Source of the DNA: UBA5109 sp963975155 | GTDB lineage: Bacteria; Pseudomonadota; Gammaproteobacteria; Pseudomonadales; Pseudohongiellaceae | Assembly: GCA_963975155.1 (NCBI GenBank) | Contig: CAXBFG010000002.1 | Location: forward strand, 186,001 to 250,000 | Direction: 5' to 3' | Length of the DNA stretch: 64,000 bases | Shown: positions 32,396-39,968 of the stretch, piece after piece | How the letters are laid out: every line of letters begins with the position of its first letter | Numbering within the stretch: the first letter of the stretch is position 1 | Made by a program: the position numbers and the translations under genes | Notes under the pieces: model-generated | What the model was told of the DNA's origin: nothing | Database searches by the model: none | What the model saw: the letters and a program-made list of their open reading frames with translations, nothing else

Positions 32396-32752
32396 GTGGA
32401 ACTTACTCATTACGAAGGTAGCTGCCAATGTGGAGCAGTAGAATTTGAAGTCGATCTGAATCTTGAGAATACGATCACCTGTAATTGCTCCCGCTGCCAA
32501 CGAATGGGTTTTGTTTTGGGATTTGCTGCGCCAGAGAATTTTCACTTGAAATCTGGAGAGGAGAAGCTCACCGAATATCTTTTTAACAATAAAGTGATTC
32601 GACACCTTTTCTGCAGCATTTGTGGTGTTGAAAGTTTCGGTTACGCCATGATGCCGGATGGAACCCCGGCCGTTGGCGTTAATGCCAATTGCTTATCTGG
32701 TGTAGATCCCAGAAAGCTGAATAGCCAACATCTTGACGGTAAAACTTTTTAA
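32396..32752 (+). CDS. GFA/CENP-V-family zinc protein
   Basis: A 118-residue GFA-domain protein. Zinc ligands are in GSCQCGAVEFEV, CNCSRCQRMG and FCSICGVESFG. Family members are called glutathione-dependent formaldehyde-activating enzymes, but most have other or unknown roles. The start is a GTG with AAGGAA upstream, giving the usual HYEGSCQCG opening. It stands alone; the RAYT repeats begin 10 bases after its stop. Confidence 0.85.
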   Translation: MELTHYEGSCQCGAVEFEVDLNLENTITCNCSRCQRMGFVLGFAAPENFHLKSGEEKLTEYLFNNKVIRHLFCSICGVESFGYAMMPDGTPAVGVNANCLSGVDPRKLNSQHLDGKTF

Positions 32753-32761
32753 ATTAAAGGC

Positions 32762-32837
32762 AATCAAAGGGGTCAGAGTAATTTGATTTGTTTTATCTAG
32801 AATCAAAGGGGTCAGAGTAATTTGATTTGTTTTATCT
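32762..32837 (+). repeat. RAYT-associated repeat, copy 4: two perfect 37-bp direct repeats
   Basis: The 37-base unit starting AATCAAAGGGGTCAGAGTAA and ending TTTTATCT occurs at 32762-32798 and again at 32801-32837 with only AG between. Each unit contains the AATCAA...TTGATT inverted ends. It lies about 80 bases upstream of the RAYT start and is inverted relative to copy 5 downstream. Confidence 0.92.
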
Positions 32838-32916
32838 CCATTCTAGGTCTAAATTTTAACTAGATAGCTATGACACTTTAGTAACGCCACATTTTAACTT
32901 GAGAATGGATTCTCAT

Positions 32917-33612
32917 ATGCCTCGACACAACAGAAATTTTCTGCCTAATATTCCACTGCATATTATCCAACGTGGCAACAATCGTCAGTCTTGCTACTTC
33001 TCTGAACGAGACTACATTATATATCTTGAAAAACTACATCATTATAGCCTTAAGTTTGAGATTGCTATCCATAGTTATGTGTTAATGACAAACCATGTTC
33101 ACCTGTTGCTGACTCCAACAACAACGACGGCTGTTAGTCAGCTTCTACAATCACTTGGTCGATATTTCGTTCGCTTCGTTAACAGTAGCTATCAGCGTAC
33201 AGGAACCCTATGGGAAGGTAGATTTAAAGCGTCAATGGTAAATTCCGAAAAGTACTTGCTAACAGTTAGCCGCTATATAGAATTAAACCCAGTTAGAGCA
33301 AAAATGGTTTCGCATCCAGCCGAGTATCCATGGTCAAGCTACCATCATAATGCCTTAGGTAAAGCCATCAACTTAATAACGCCACATCAGATTTATCTAT
33401 CTTTAGCTCAAACTCCAAAAGGTAGACAAGACGCTTATCAGGCATTATTTAAAGATCACATCCCGGAACTAACTTTAGATGAGATAAGAGTTGCCACGAA
33501 TAAGTCTTGGGTATTAGGCAATACTCGATTCAAACAACAAATAGAAAGGCAGTTAGGACATGCAATACCGCCCCTCCCCAGGGGCGGTGATAGAAAATCA
33601 GAAAAATTCTAG
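32917..33612 (+). mobile_element. REP-associated tyrosine transposase (RAYT, Y1/HUH type)
   Basis: A Y1 (IS200-like) HUH enzyme of about 232 residues that makes single-strand cuts at REP hairpins. The opening MPRHNRNFLPNIPLHIIQRGNNRQ is typical of RAYTs. The HUH motif is NHVHLL, and the catalytic Tyr is probably in SRYIELNPVRA. LWEGRFKAS and YPWSSYHHNA are family hallmarks. The ATG at 32917 is preferred over the upstream TTG (32899) because it gives the family start. It is flanked upstream by two forward repeats and downstream by inverted repeats of the same sequence, with more copies up to 5.7 kb away. It appears intact. Confidence 0.92.
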
Positions 33613-33620
33613 AAAAACTA

Positions 33621-33666
33621 AAATCAAATTACTCTGACCCCTTTGATTTCTGACCCCTTTGATTTT
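33621..33666 (-). repeat. RAYT-associated repeat, copy 5 (one full unit plus extra half)
   Basis: AAATCAAATTACTCTGACCC is followed by CTTTGATTTCTGACCCC and TTTGATTTT, in reverse orientation, just after the RAYT stop. Its layout (full unit plus a duplicated CTGACCCCTTTGATT) is the same as copy 2 at 28446, so those two are close relatives. Confidence 0.9.
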
Positions 33667-33719
33667 CTATTCAGAAAAAGCACACCAAAACAGGGTGCTT
33701 CTGTTATCTAGATACGGAC

Positions 33720-35309
33720 TTAAGGAGCCAGTTGTGGGTAAGTAATGCCTAATTGCTCTAAGTATGTCTCGTACCTTGATGGATCGTAATAATACTCCTC
33801 TAATATGGGTTTGAACTGAGCCATGATTTCTGCATTTTTTTCGATAGCCGGATCATCATCAGGACCTATAAAAGGCATATATTGTTCATTTGCAGTTTGG
33901 ATGTCATTGAAGTAATTTTTAGCTTCCTGGACTAGGTGTTCATCCATTAATAAATCCAGCATTGTAGTGGCTACGACTTTGGCTCCAGCTGCAGCTCCCT
34001 TGTGAGCAATGGGGGTCGCCATAGCCATGGCGCTTGACCAATGATGTGCTTGCATCCCCGGTACATTAGCAGGAAATCTAAGAGTCACTGTTGGTACGTT
34101 CCAGGAAACATCGCCAATATCGTCAGAGGGTCCGGAAACCGGCGAACTGGCGGGTTCTTCCACTCCCGCAACTTCAGTCGCCAAACCTGCCGGTTCAGCT
34201 TCTCCCATCATTGTTTGAAGGGCTCTGGCAAAAATATGATCCTCTTCTGACCATTCAGGCAAGCCTACCTGGTATATATTTTCTGCCATAGCCATAGCGA
34301 CTGGGCGGTTGTAATGTTTTGGATATGCGGCACCTACAATACGTCTACTTAAGGTTGTATCTGTCATCATCGCTGCTCCTTCAGCAATTCTTTGTAAGAT
34401 GTTGAAATTTTCTCGAATGCCATCAGCGCTAACTTCTCTTATGAAGTACCAAACACTTGCATAAGAAGGCACTACGTTTGGTTGGTCTCCGCCATTAGTA
34501 ATCACATAGTGTGAGCGCTGAAGTGGATGGAGATGTTCACGGCGAAAATTCCAACCGATATTTGTCAGCTCAACGGCATCAAGAGCACTTCGGCCTTGCC
34601 ATGGAGCTCCAGCACCATGAGCAGCGACACCATCAAACATATACTCAACTGAAACGAGTCCCGTCCCAATAGGCTGCCCCCAGCTTACTTCTAGGTTACT
34701 AGCTACATGATTGAATAACACAATATCAATATCATTAAAAAAACCATCTCTGGCATACCAGGCTTTTGCCCCAAGAAGTTCTTCAGCAATTCCTGGCCAT
34801 AATACAATTGTCCCAGGCAGGTTTTCCCTTTCCATAATTTTTTTAACGGTAAGAGCGGCAGCAATATTCACCGCTTGGCCAGAATTATGACCTTCGCCAT
34901 GCCCAGGAGCCCCTTCAATGATAGGCTGGCGATATGCAACCCCGGGCATCTGGGACGCTCTGGGAATGCCATCCACATCAGAGCCTAGTGCTATTACAGG
35001 TTGGCCGCTACCCCAGGTAGCCCACCATGATGATGGAATGCCAGCAATACCCAGCTCTACTTTAAAATCATTTTCCTTAAGAATATCGGTTAAGTACCGC
35101 TGTGTTTCAAATTCCTGAAAACCCAATTCTGAAAAAGAGAAAAGACTATCAACAATTTCTTGAATAAGTTTGGCCTGATCATCGATGGATTGCATAGCCT
35201 CGGCTTTTAAACTGCTTAAATCTTCTGTCTGTGCAACACTGTTATGAGTTATCAATATCAGTGCTATACAGCAATAAAAAGTCACTTGCTTAATTTTTAT
35301 AAAAACCAT
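33720..35309 (-). CDS. Exported M20-family amidohydrolase, AbgB-like
   Basis: A zinc-dependent M20 peptidase-fold protein of about 529 residues. Metal motifs read VIALGSDVDGIP, GHGEGHNSG and WPGIAEELLGAKAW; the lid domain holds GVAAHGAGAPWQGRSALDAVELTNIGWNF. These and GGDQPNVVPSYASVWYFIR match the AbgB (p-aminobenzoyl-glutamate hydrolase subunit B) group. A signal peptide (to about 27, SVAQTE) makes it periplasmic, unlike E. coli AbgB. AGGAG lies 6 bases before the ATG at 35309. No abgA or abgT is adjacent, so the substrate (an N-acyl or peptide amide) is unknown. Confidence 0.85.
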   Translation of the reverse strand: MVFIKIKQVTFYCCIALILITHNSVAQTEDLSSLKAEAMQSIDDQAKLIQEIVDSLFSFSELGFQEFETQRYLTDILKENDFKVELGIAGIPSSWWATWGSGQPVIALGSDVDGIPRASQMPGVAYRQPIIEGAPGHGEGHNSGQAVNIAAALTVKKIMERENLPGTIVLWPGIAEELLGAKAWYARDGFFNDIDIVLFNHVASNLEVSWGQPIGTGLVSVEYMFDGVAAHGAGAPWQGRSALDAVELTNIGWNFRREHLHPLQRSHYVITNGGDQPNVVPSYASVWYFIREVSADGIRENFNILQRIAEGAAMMTDTTLSRRIVGAAYPKHYNRPVAMAMAENIYQVGLPEWSEEDHIFARALQTMMGEAEPAGLATEVAGVEEPASSPVSGPSDDIGDVSWNVPTVTLRFPANVPGMQAHHWSSAMAMATPIAHKGAAAGAKVVATTMLDLLMDEHLVQEAKNYFNDIQTANEQYMPFIGPDDDPAIEKNAEIMAQFKPILEEYYYDPSRYETYLEQLGITYPQLAP

Positions 35310-35616
35310 CACATACTCCTAATAAATTCATCTATTCCATAAAACCATTTAATTCCTAATCCACAAAATAATACAGAGATAATGTTTTATATTGCGGTTA
35401 TTCAAGTTCGAGTGCACCAAAAAGTGTCAGTGTCACTCCAAAATCCATATTTTCGATAATGTTATTATCAAGCTCTAGGAAGAGTAAAATTCGGCTGCCG
35501 CTTAGTGTTGCATGCTAGTCCAAATATTCATATGACAATAATTGCGATCAGTGCATTTTAATAAGCAAATTCCGTACCCTTTTTCACTAACTTAAGTACT
35601 AGCTATTGCCCACTTT

Positions 35617-35641
35617 GGATTAAATGGTCAGAGTTAATAAG
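35617..35641 (+). repeat. Degenerate RAYT-type repeat remnant
   Basis: GATTAAATGGTCAGAGTTAA resembles the forward consensus AATCAAAGGGGTCAGAGTAA. It lies about 20 bases before the DUF2798 pseudogene. The match is partial and could be chance. Confidence 0.4.
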
Positions 35642-35659
35642 AGGCTGGCAGCTTTCTAA

Positions 35660-35880
35660 AGCCTCTTCCTGCTCGATTTGTGCCAATCCTATTCAGCGCC
35701 CAATTCTCAGCCATTATGGTCTGTATTAATTCAGCCTTTGTTCTTGAAAATCTCTCGGGGTTTTGACTCTGAGCACCTAGGAGAGTTGGTTTGAAGTTGT
35801 ATGACAACATGGCCAGCTGCCTTCCCAACAATAGCTGTTGTCGATCTCTGGGTAAGAGGAATCGCTGGACGATTAAACAC
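35660..35880 (+). pseudogene. Decayed copy of the DUF2798 gene at 28213
   Basis: Base by base this stretch follows 28213-28437: TTCCTGCTCGATTTG, ATTATGGTCTGTATT, GACAACATGGCC and CTGGGTAAG are shared in order. It has lost the ATG, has an in-frame TGA within the region matching the middle of the gene, and small indels, and it ends without the normal C-terminus. No DUF2938 gene accompanies it. The surrounding 35310-35961 contains no other gene I can support. Confidence 0.85.
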
Positions 35881-35961
35881 CAAATGTTGAATCAACTAGG
35901 TCTGAAAGAAAGCAACAATTCTATTAATGGCCTAATTGCTTGAATTACTTTCAACTTGAAA

Positions 35962-36038
35962 TGGCGCGCCTGGAGAGATTCGAACTCCCGACCAACTGGT
36001 TCGAAGCCAGTTACTCTATCCAGCTGAGCTACAGGCGC
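35962..36038 (-). tRNA. tRNA-Arg(UCG)
   Basis: On the minus strand a complete cloverleaf is seen: acceptor GCGCCTG paired with CAGGCGC, D arm GCTC...GAGT, anticodon arm ACTGG-CTTCGAA-CCAGT with anticodon TCG, T arm with loop TTCGAAT, discriminator G and encoded CCA. It decodes CGA. Five partial copies of its 5' half lie immediately upstream in its transcription direction (36078-36457). Confidence 0.95.
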
Positions 36039-36077
36039 TGAATTTTGGTTAATAACTATATTTACGATGTTATTTAT

Positions 36078-36457
36078 ACTGGCTTCGTGAAGCCAGTTAC
36101 TACTCTTTATCCAACGCTGAGCTACAGGCGCTGAATTTTGATTTTCTAATGGCTTCTTCAAGCCAGTTACTACTCTTTATCCTACGCTGAGCTACAGGCG
36201 CTGAATTTTGGTTAATAACTATATTTAAGATGTTTTTTATACTGGCATCTTAACGCCAGTTACTACTCTTTATCCTACGCTGAGCTACAGGCGCTGAATT
36301 TTGGTTAATAACTATATTTAAGATGTTTTTTATACTGGCTTCTTAACGCCAGTTACTACTCTTTATCCAACGCTGAGCTACAGGCGCTGAATTTTGATTT
36401 TCTAATGGCTTCTTCAAGCCAGTTACTACTCTTTATTCAACGCTGAGCTACAGGCGC
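36078..36457 (-). repeat. Tandem array of five tRNA-Arg 5'-half copies upstream of the intact tRNA
   Basis: Half copies lie at 36078-36131, 36151-36201, 36241-36293, 36334-36387 and 36407-36457. Each, read on the minus strand, has GCGCCTGTAGCTCAGC, a D-arm-like stretch altered to GTTGGATAAAGAGTAGT, and a hairpin from the anticodon stem (ACTGGC...GCCAGT or TGGCTT...AAGCCA). None has the UCG anticodon loop, the T arm or the 3' acceptor strand. Two alternating AT-rich spacers separate them (long, containing TTGGTTAATAACTATA; short, TTGATTTTCTAAT), so periods are about 93, 70, 92, 94 and 70 bases counting from the tRNA 5' end. They would be transcribed as a leader of the tRNA. Function is unknown. 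Confidence 0.92.
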
Positions 36458-36636
36458 TGAATGTGGCGAATTCTCTTTGTCTTTCATGTGACTTGAGTTT
36501 ATACGCCAGGAAAAGAGGTCGCAATCATACCGAAAAATCCAGAAGCTCACTAGCAATGTTTTATGCTGAAAAACCGCGACTTTTTTGATTGGCAGTATTA
36601 CTTTCAATGTATCCACATGGCAAAAAGTGCGCTCTT

Positions 36637-36651
36637 CGCGTATAATACGCG
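36637..36651 (+). promoter_or_regulatory. -10 box embedded in a perfect palindrome
   Basis: CGCGTATAATACGCG has 7-bp perfect arms around one base and contains TATAAT (36641-36646). A weak -35 (ATGGCA, 36617-36622) lies 18 bases upstream. The ATG of the 36692 gene is about 45 bases downstream. The dyad could be an operator over the -10. Confidence 0.6.
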
Positions 36652-36691
36652 ACCCACTATCGAGTTTTAACTGTAAAGACAAAGGATCAAT

Positions 36692-36898
36692 ATGGCTAAT
36701 GCAAGAAAGAAAACCACGATAAAAAAAGTTGAAGGCAGCTCCGTCAAAGAAGCTGATTCAATGAATATAGAAGAGCATACTGCAAAATTTTTAGCATCTG
36801 GCGGTGAAATCCAGCAGATTCCAAGTGGTGTTAGTGGTCAGGTTCAGACTTCAGGCCCTCGTCATATCACTTTAGGTAAACGTCACCAGACCAGCTAG
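36692..36898 (+). CDS. Small basic protein, SutA-like C-terminal pattern
   Basis: A 68-residue protein with AAGGAT before the ATG and a clear promoter. It starts with a lysine-rich stretch (ANARKKTTIKKVE), then EEHTAKFLASGGEIQQIPSGVSGQ and a basic end LGKRHQTS. The central F-L-x-x-G-G-x-x-x-x-I pattern resembles the C-terminal part of the RNA-polymerase-associated protein SutA of Pseudomonas, but this protein lacks the acidic N-terminus. I cannot assign a function. It sits between the tRNA array (opposite strand) and nnrD. Confidence 0.7.
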   Translation: MANARKKTTIKKVEGSSVKEADSMNIEEHTAKFLASGGEIQQIPSGVSGQVQTSGPRHITLGKRHQTS

Positions 36899-36952
36899 TT
36901 TACGTTCCAGACCGAAGCTAAATCAGACAAGGCTCATTTCAGTTCCAGGTTG

Positions 36953-36979
36953 CCGACAGTGTTAGCCATATACTGTCGG
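36953..36979. other. 8-bp hairpin before nnrD
   Basis: CCGACAGT and ACTGTCGG pair around an 11-base loop. No T run follows, so termination is doubtful; it lies 27 bases before the nnrD GTG start and could affect its translation. Confidence 0.4.
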
Positions 36980-37006
36980 GATCACTTATGCAGCAGGTAA
37001 ACTTTT

Positions 37007-37885
37007 GTGATTCCCGCAAAAAACCTTAAATACCAGTCTATAAAACATCTATTATTCAAACGTAGTGAGCACTCACATAAAGGCAGCAATGGGCATGCCC
37101 TGGTCATAGGTGGGGAGCATGGTTTTGGTGGTGCGGCCTTAATGGCAGCCGAAGCCTGCGCACGATCAGGAGCAGGTCTGGTCTCGGTTGCGACCCGACC
37201 CTCTCATATCAATGCCTTTTTGGCACGCCGTCCAGAAATAATGGTTCAGGGTCTTGAAAAGGCCGATGATCTTGGACCCTTACTGGATAAAGCTACTGTC
37301 GTTATAATCGGCCCTGGCCTAGGTCAGTCAGCCTGGTCACGTGCCTGCCTGGATAAAGTCCTGCAGGCACAATCAGAGCATCAAGTACCAATGATACTTG
37401 ATGCCGATGCCCTGAATCTGATCAGCCTGAATTCACTCCCACTACCCGATTCCGGCCTCTTCATTATGACCCCTCACCCTGGCGAAGCTGCAAGATTACT
37501 GGAGCGCAAACTGCCAGATCTGCAGGATAATCGCGAACAGGCTTGCCTGGATATACAGGCTAAATTTGGCGGTGTCTGTATTCTGAAAGGAGCCGGCACT
37601 TTAATTGCCTTCAAACAAGGCGGCCAGGCACAGCAGAGTGATCGGGTGCAACTGGAACGTTGCTCCCATGGCAACCCTGGTATGGGCACTGGCGGTATGG
37701 GCGATATTCTTAGCGGCGTTTTGGGCGGCCTGCTGGCTCAGAACTTTTCATTATCCGACAGTGCAAGGCTGGGCGTTTGCATCCATAGCCTGAGCGCCGA
37801 TCTTGCTGCTTCTGATACTGGTGAGCGCGGCCTGCTGGCGACGGATTTACTGACTTATATCCACAAACTCGTTAACGCGGGGTGA
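37007..37885 (+). CDS. nnrD: ADP-dependent NAD(P)H-hydrate dehydratase (stand-alone)
   Basis: A ribokinase-fold repair enzyme that dehydrates damaged NAD(P)H hydrate using ADP. Motifs are GSNGHALVIGGEHGFGGAA, IIGPGLGQS, ILDADALNL, MTPHPGEAARL and the active-site NPGMGTGGMGDILSGVLGG. In many gammaproteobacteria this is the C-terminal half of a bifunctional Nnr protein with an N-terminal epimerase; here there is no epimerase domain and the frame upstream is closed. The start is a GTG at 37007 without a strong ribosome-binding site. Its stop overlaps the tsaE start (GTGA). Confidence 0.9.
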   Translation: MIPAKNLKYQSIKHLLFKRSEHSHKGSNGHALVIGGEHGFGGAALMAAEACARSGAGLVSVATRPSHINAFLARRPEIMVQGLEKADDLGPLLDKATVVIIGPGLGQSAWSRACLDKVLQAQSEHQVPMILDADALNLISLNSLPLPDSGLFIMTPHPGEAARLLERKLPDLQDNREQACLDIQAKFGGVCILKGAGTLIAFKQGGQAQQSDRVQLERCSHGNPGMGTGGMGDILSGVLGGLLAQNFSLSDSARLGVCIHSLSADLAASDTGERGLLATDLLTYIHKLVNAG

Positions 37886-38355
37886 AAGCTGTGTTTCTGG
37901 AGAATGAAGCCGCAACCGAGGCCTTTGGCGCGAGTCTGGCAGGTTTGATAGATAAAGGTGCCTTGATTACTCTCAGTGGCAATCTGGGGGCAGGTAAAAC
38001 CACACTGACCCGCGGCTTTATGCATGCTCTGGGCCATAAAGGTGCTGTTAAAAGCCCAACCTACACACTGGTCGAACCTTATGAACTGGATGGCCGGCAA
38101 ATCATGCATTTTGATTTGTACCGCCTGTCTGATCCTGAAGAACTGGAATATCTGGGCTTTCGTGATTACCTGGATGGCTCGGCATTGTGTCTGATTGAAT
38201 GGCCTGAAAAAGGCAAAAACTTTCTGCCCGAGCCCGATCTGGCCATTACACTTGACGTTGTCAAAGGTGGCCGGCAGATCAGTTGGAAATCTTTTAGTGA
38301 TGAAGGCGCAAAGCTGCAGCAAAAATTATCTGAACTTTTCCCTTCCTTTACCTAG
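37882..38355 (+). CDS. tsaE: tRNA t6A-modification ATPase TsaE
   Basis: A P-loop ATPase that works with TsaB/TsaD to make t6A37 in tRNA. Walker A is GNLGAGKTTLTRGF; KSPTYTLVEPYE and HFDLYRLSDPEELEYLG are TsaE signatures, and CLIEWPEKGKNFLPEPDL follows. The GTG start overlaps the nnrD stop by 4 bases. At 157 residues it is of normal length. It is in the conserved order before amiB. Confidence 0.95.
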   Translation: MKAVFLENEAATEAFGASLAGLIDKGALITLSGNLGAGKTTLTRGFMHALGHKGAVKSPTYTLVEPYELDGRQIMHFDLYRLSDPEELEYLGFRDYLDGSALCLIEWPEKGKNFLPEPDLAITLDVVKGGRQISWKSFSDEGAKLQQKLSELFPSFT

Positions 38356-38438
38356 AAAAATACTAGCTTATCTTCCTAAATATCTGTAATCTTTAAACTT
38401 ATTAATTTTTTTAGAGCCGGTATTTACATACAGAAACC

Positions 38439-39944
38439 ATGAACATACCTGTGCGTCTGTTTATAGCTCTGCTTTTTAGTTGCCTGGGTAGCCTGGTACA
38501 GGCTGCCGTCGTGGAAAGTGTCCGCTCCTACCGCGCCCCTGAATATACACGTCTGGTGTTCGATCTCAGTGAGCGTGTCGATCATCAGGTCTTTAGTCTG
38601 GAAGACCCGAAACGCCTGGTCATTGATCTGAAATCGGCAAGCCTGACAGCAGATTTCTCGAATTTGAATCTAAGTGAGACACCGATTACCAATCTGCGTT
38701 CTGCCGCTCGCAATGATACTGACACACGTGTGGTGCTCGACCTGAATGCCGATGTGCAGGCGCGCTCTTTTCTGCTTGATAAAAATGATCAGTATGGTGA
38801 TCGTCTGGTGATTGACCTTTATGATACGGTAAGAACTGAGCGTTCCCGGCCGGTAGTCACTGCTTCCGCAAGCGACCTCGCCAATGGTAAACGTGACATC
38901 GTGGTTGCCATTGATGCCGGACATGGCGGAGAAGATCCCGGCTCCATAGGGGTTGACCGCATACAGGAAAAACGCGTAGTACTTGCCATAGCCAGAGAGA
39001 TTGAAAGTATCCTTAAGCAGATGCCGGGTTACAGACCGGTGATGGTCCGTGATGGCGATTACTACGTCGACCTGCGCGGCAGAACCAACATTGCCCATCA
39101 GAACAATGCCGACTTTTTTATCGCCATTCATGCCGATGCCTTTAGCAATTCCAGCGCCCGGGGAGCAACCATTTATGCCCTCTCTCAACGTGGCGCTACC
39201 AGTGAACAGGCACGCCGTCTGGCAGAAAAAGAAAACGGCGCCGACCTGATCGGCGGGGTCGGCTCAGTGAGTCTGGCGGATAAAGATGAAGTATTGGCAT
39301 CGGTTCTGGTGGACTTATCCATGACGGCAAGTATTGCCTCAAGCCTGGAAGCCGGTAGTAAAATCATTTCCGCCCTGGGTAATGTCACGCACATGCGCAG
39401 AACCAATGTGGAACAAGCCGCCTTTGTGGTGTTGAAACAGGCAGATATACCCTCGCTATTAATTGAAGCCGGCTATATCACTAACCCGAACGATGCCCGC
39501 AACCTGAACTCAGCGAACTTTCAGAAACAATTTGCGCAGGCAGTGGTCAGCGGCATTACCGGATACTTTTATGCAACACCCCCGCGCGGGACACTGGTGG
39601 CCTGGCACAAGGCTAATGGTGGCGGACCAAGCACCTATGTTGTCGGCCGTGGCGACAACCTGTCAGAAATAGCCGAGCGTTTTAATGTACCGCTGGCAAA
39701 CCTGAAAGCAGCCAACAACATCACCGGTTCCGTCATACATGTTGGTCAACAGCTGATAATTCCAAATGCGCTGACTCCCATATTGGCGCAGCTTACCTTT
39801 CGTGAACATGTGGTCAGCCGCGGCGAATCCCTGTCACGCATCGCTGAAGACTATGCTGTACCCATGCAAAGGATTCGCGAAACAAACCAGTTAAATAGTG
39901 ATACCATTCGGGTTGGTCAAATTTTAAGAATACCTGCTTTATAG
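38439..39944 (+). CDS. amiB: N-acetylmuramoyl-L-alanine amidase AmiB with two LysM domains
   Basis: A periplasmic zinc amidase that splits septal peptidoglycan during cell separation. It has a signal peptide (to about 22), an AMIN septal-targeting domain (about 25-130), the Amidase_3 domain (about 150-370) with zinc/catalytic motifs AIDAGHGGEDPG, FFIAIHADAF and LLIEAGYITNP, and two C-terminal LysM repeats (STYVVGRGDNLSEIAERF and EHVVSRGESLSRIAEDY). It would be activated by EnvC/NlpD-type factors; none is here. It starts 83 bases after tsaE. Confidence 0.95.
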   Translation: MNIPVRLFIALLFSCLGSLVQAAVVESVRSYRAPEYTRLVFDLSERVDHQVFSLEDPKRLVIDLKSASLTADFSNLNLSETPITNLRSAARNDTDTRVVLDLNADVQARSFLLDKNDQYGDRLVIDLYDTVRTERSRPVVTASASDLANGKRDIVVAIDAGHGGEDPGSIGVDRIQEKRVVLAIAREIESILKQMPGYRPVMVRDGDYYVDLRGRTNIAHQNNADFFIAIHADAFSNSSARGATIYALSQRGATSEQARRLAEKENGADLIGGVGSVSLADKDEVLASVLVDLSMTASIASSLEAGSKIISALGNVTHMRRTNVEQAAFVVLKQADIPSLLIEAGYITNPNDARNLNSANFQKQFAQAVVSGITGYFYATPPRGTLVAWHKANGGGPSTYVVGRGDNLSEIAERFNVPLANLKAANNITGSVIHVGQQLIIPNALTPILAQLTFREHVVSRGESLSRIAEDYAVPMQRIRETNQLNSDTIRVGQILRIPAL

Positions 39945-39968
39945 GGCTTAGCTGTTTCAAAACCACCC

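Noticed and set aside
36078..36457. CRISPR-like look of regular repeats with spacers
   Set aside because: Units are 50-54 bases of tRNA sequence, and the spacers are two recurring sequences rather than unique ones; no cas genes.
35892..36682. Minus-strand frames of 89 and 81 residues over and beside the tRNA array
   Set aside because: Their shared NSAPVAQ stretches are translations of tRNA sequence; no ribosome-binding site or family match.
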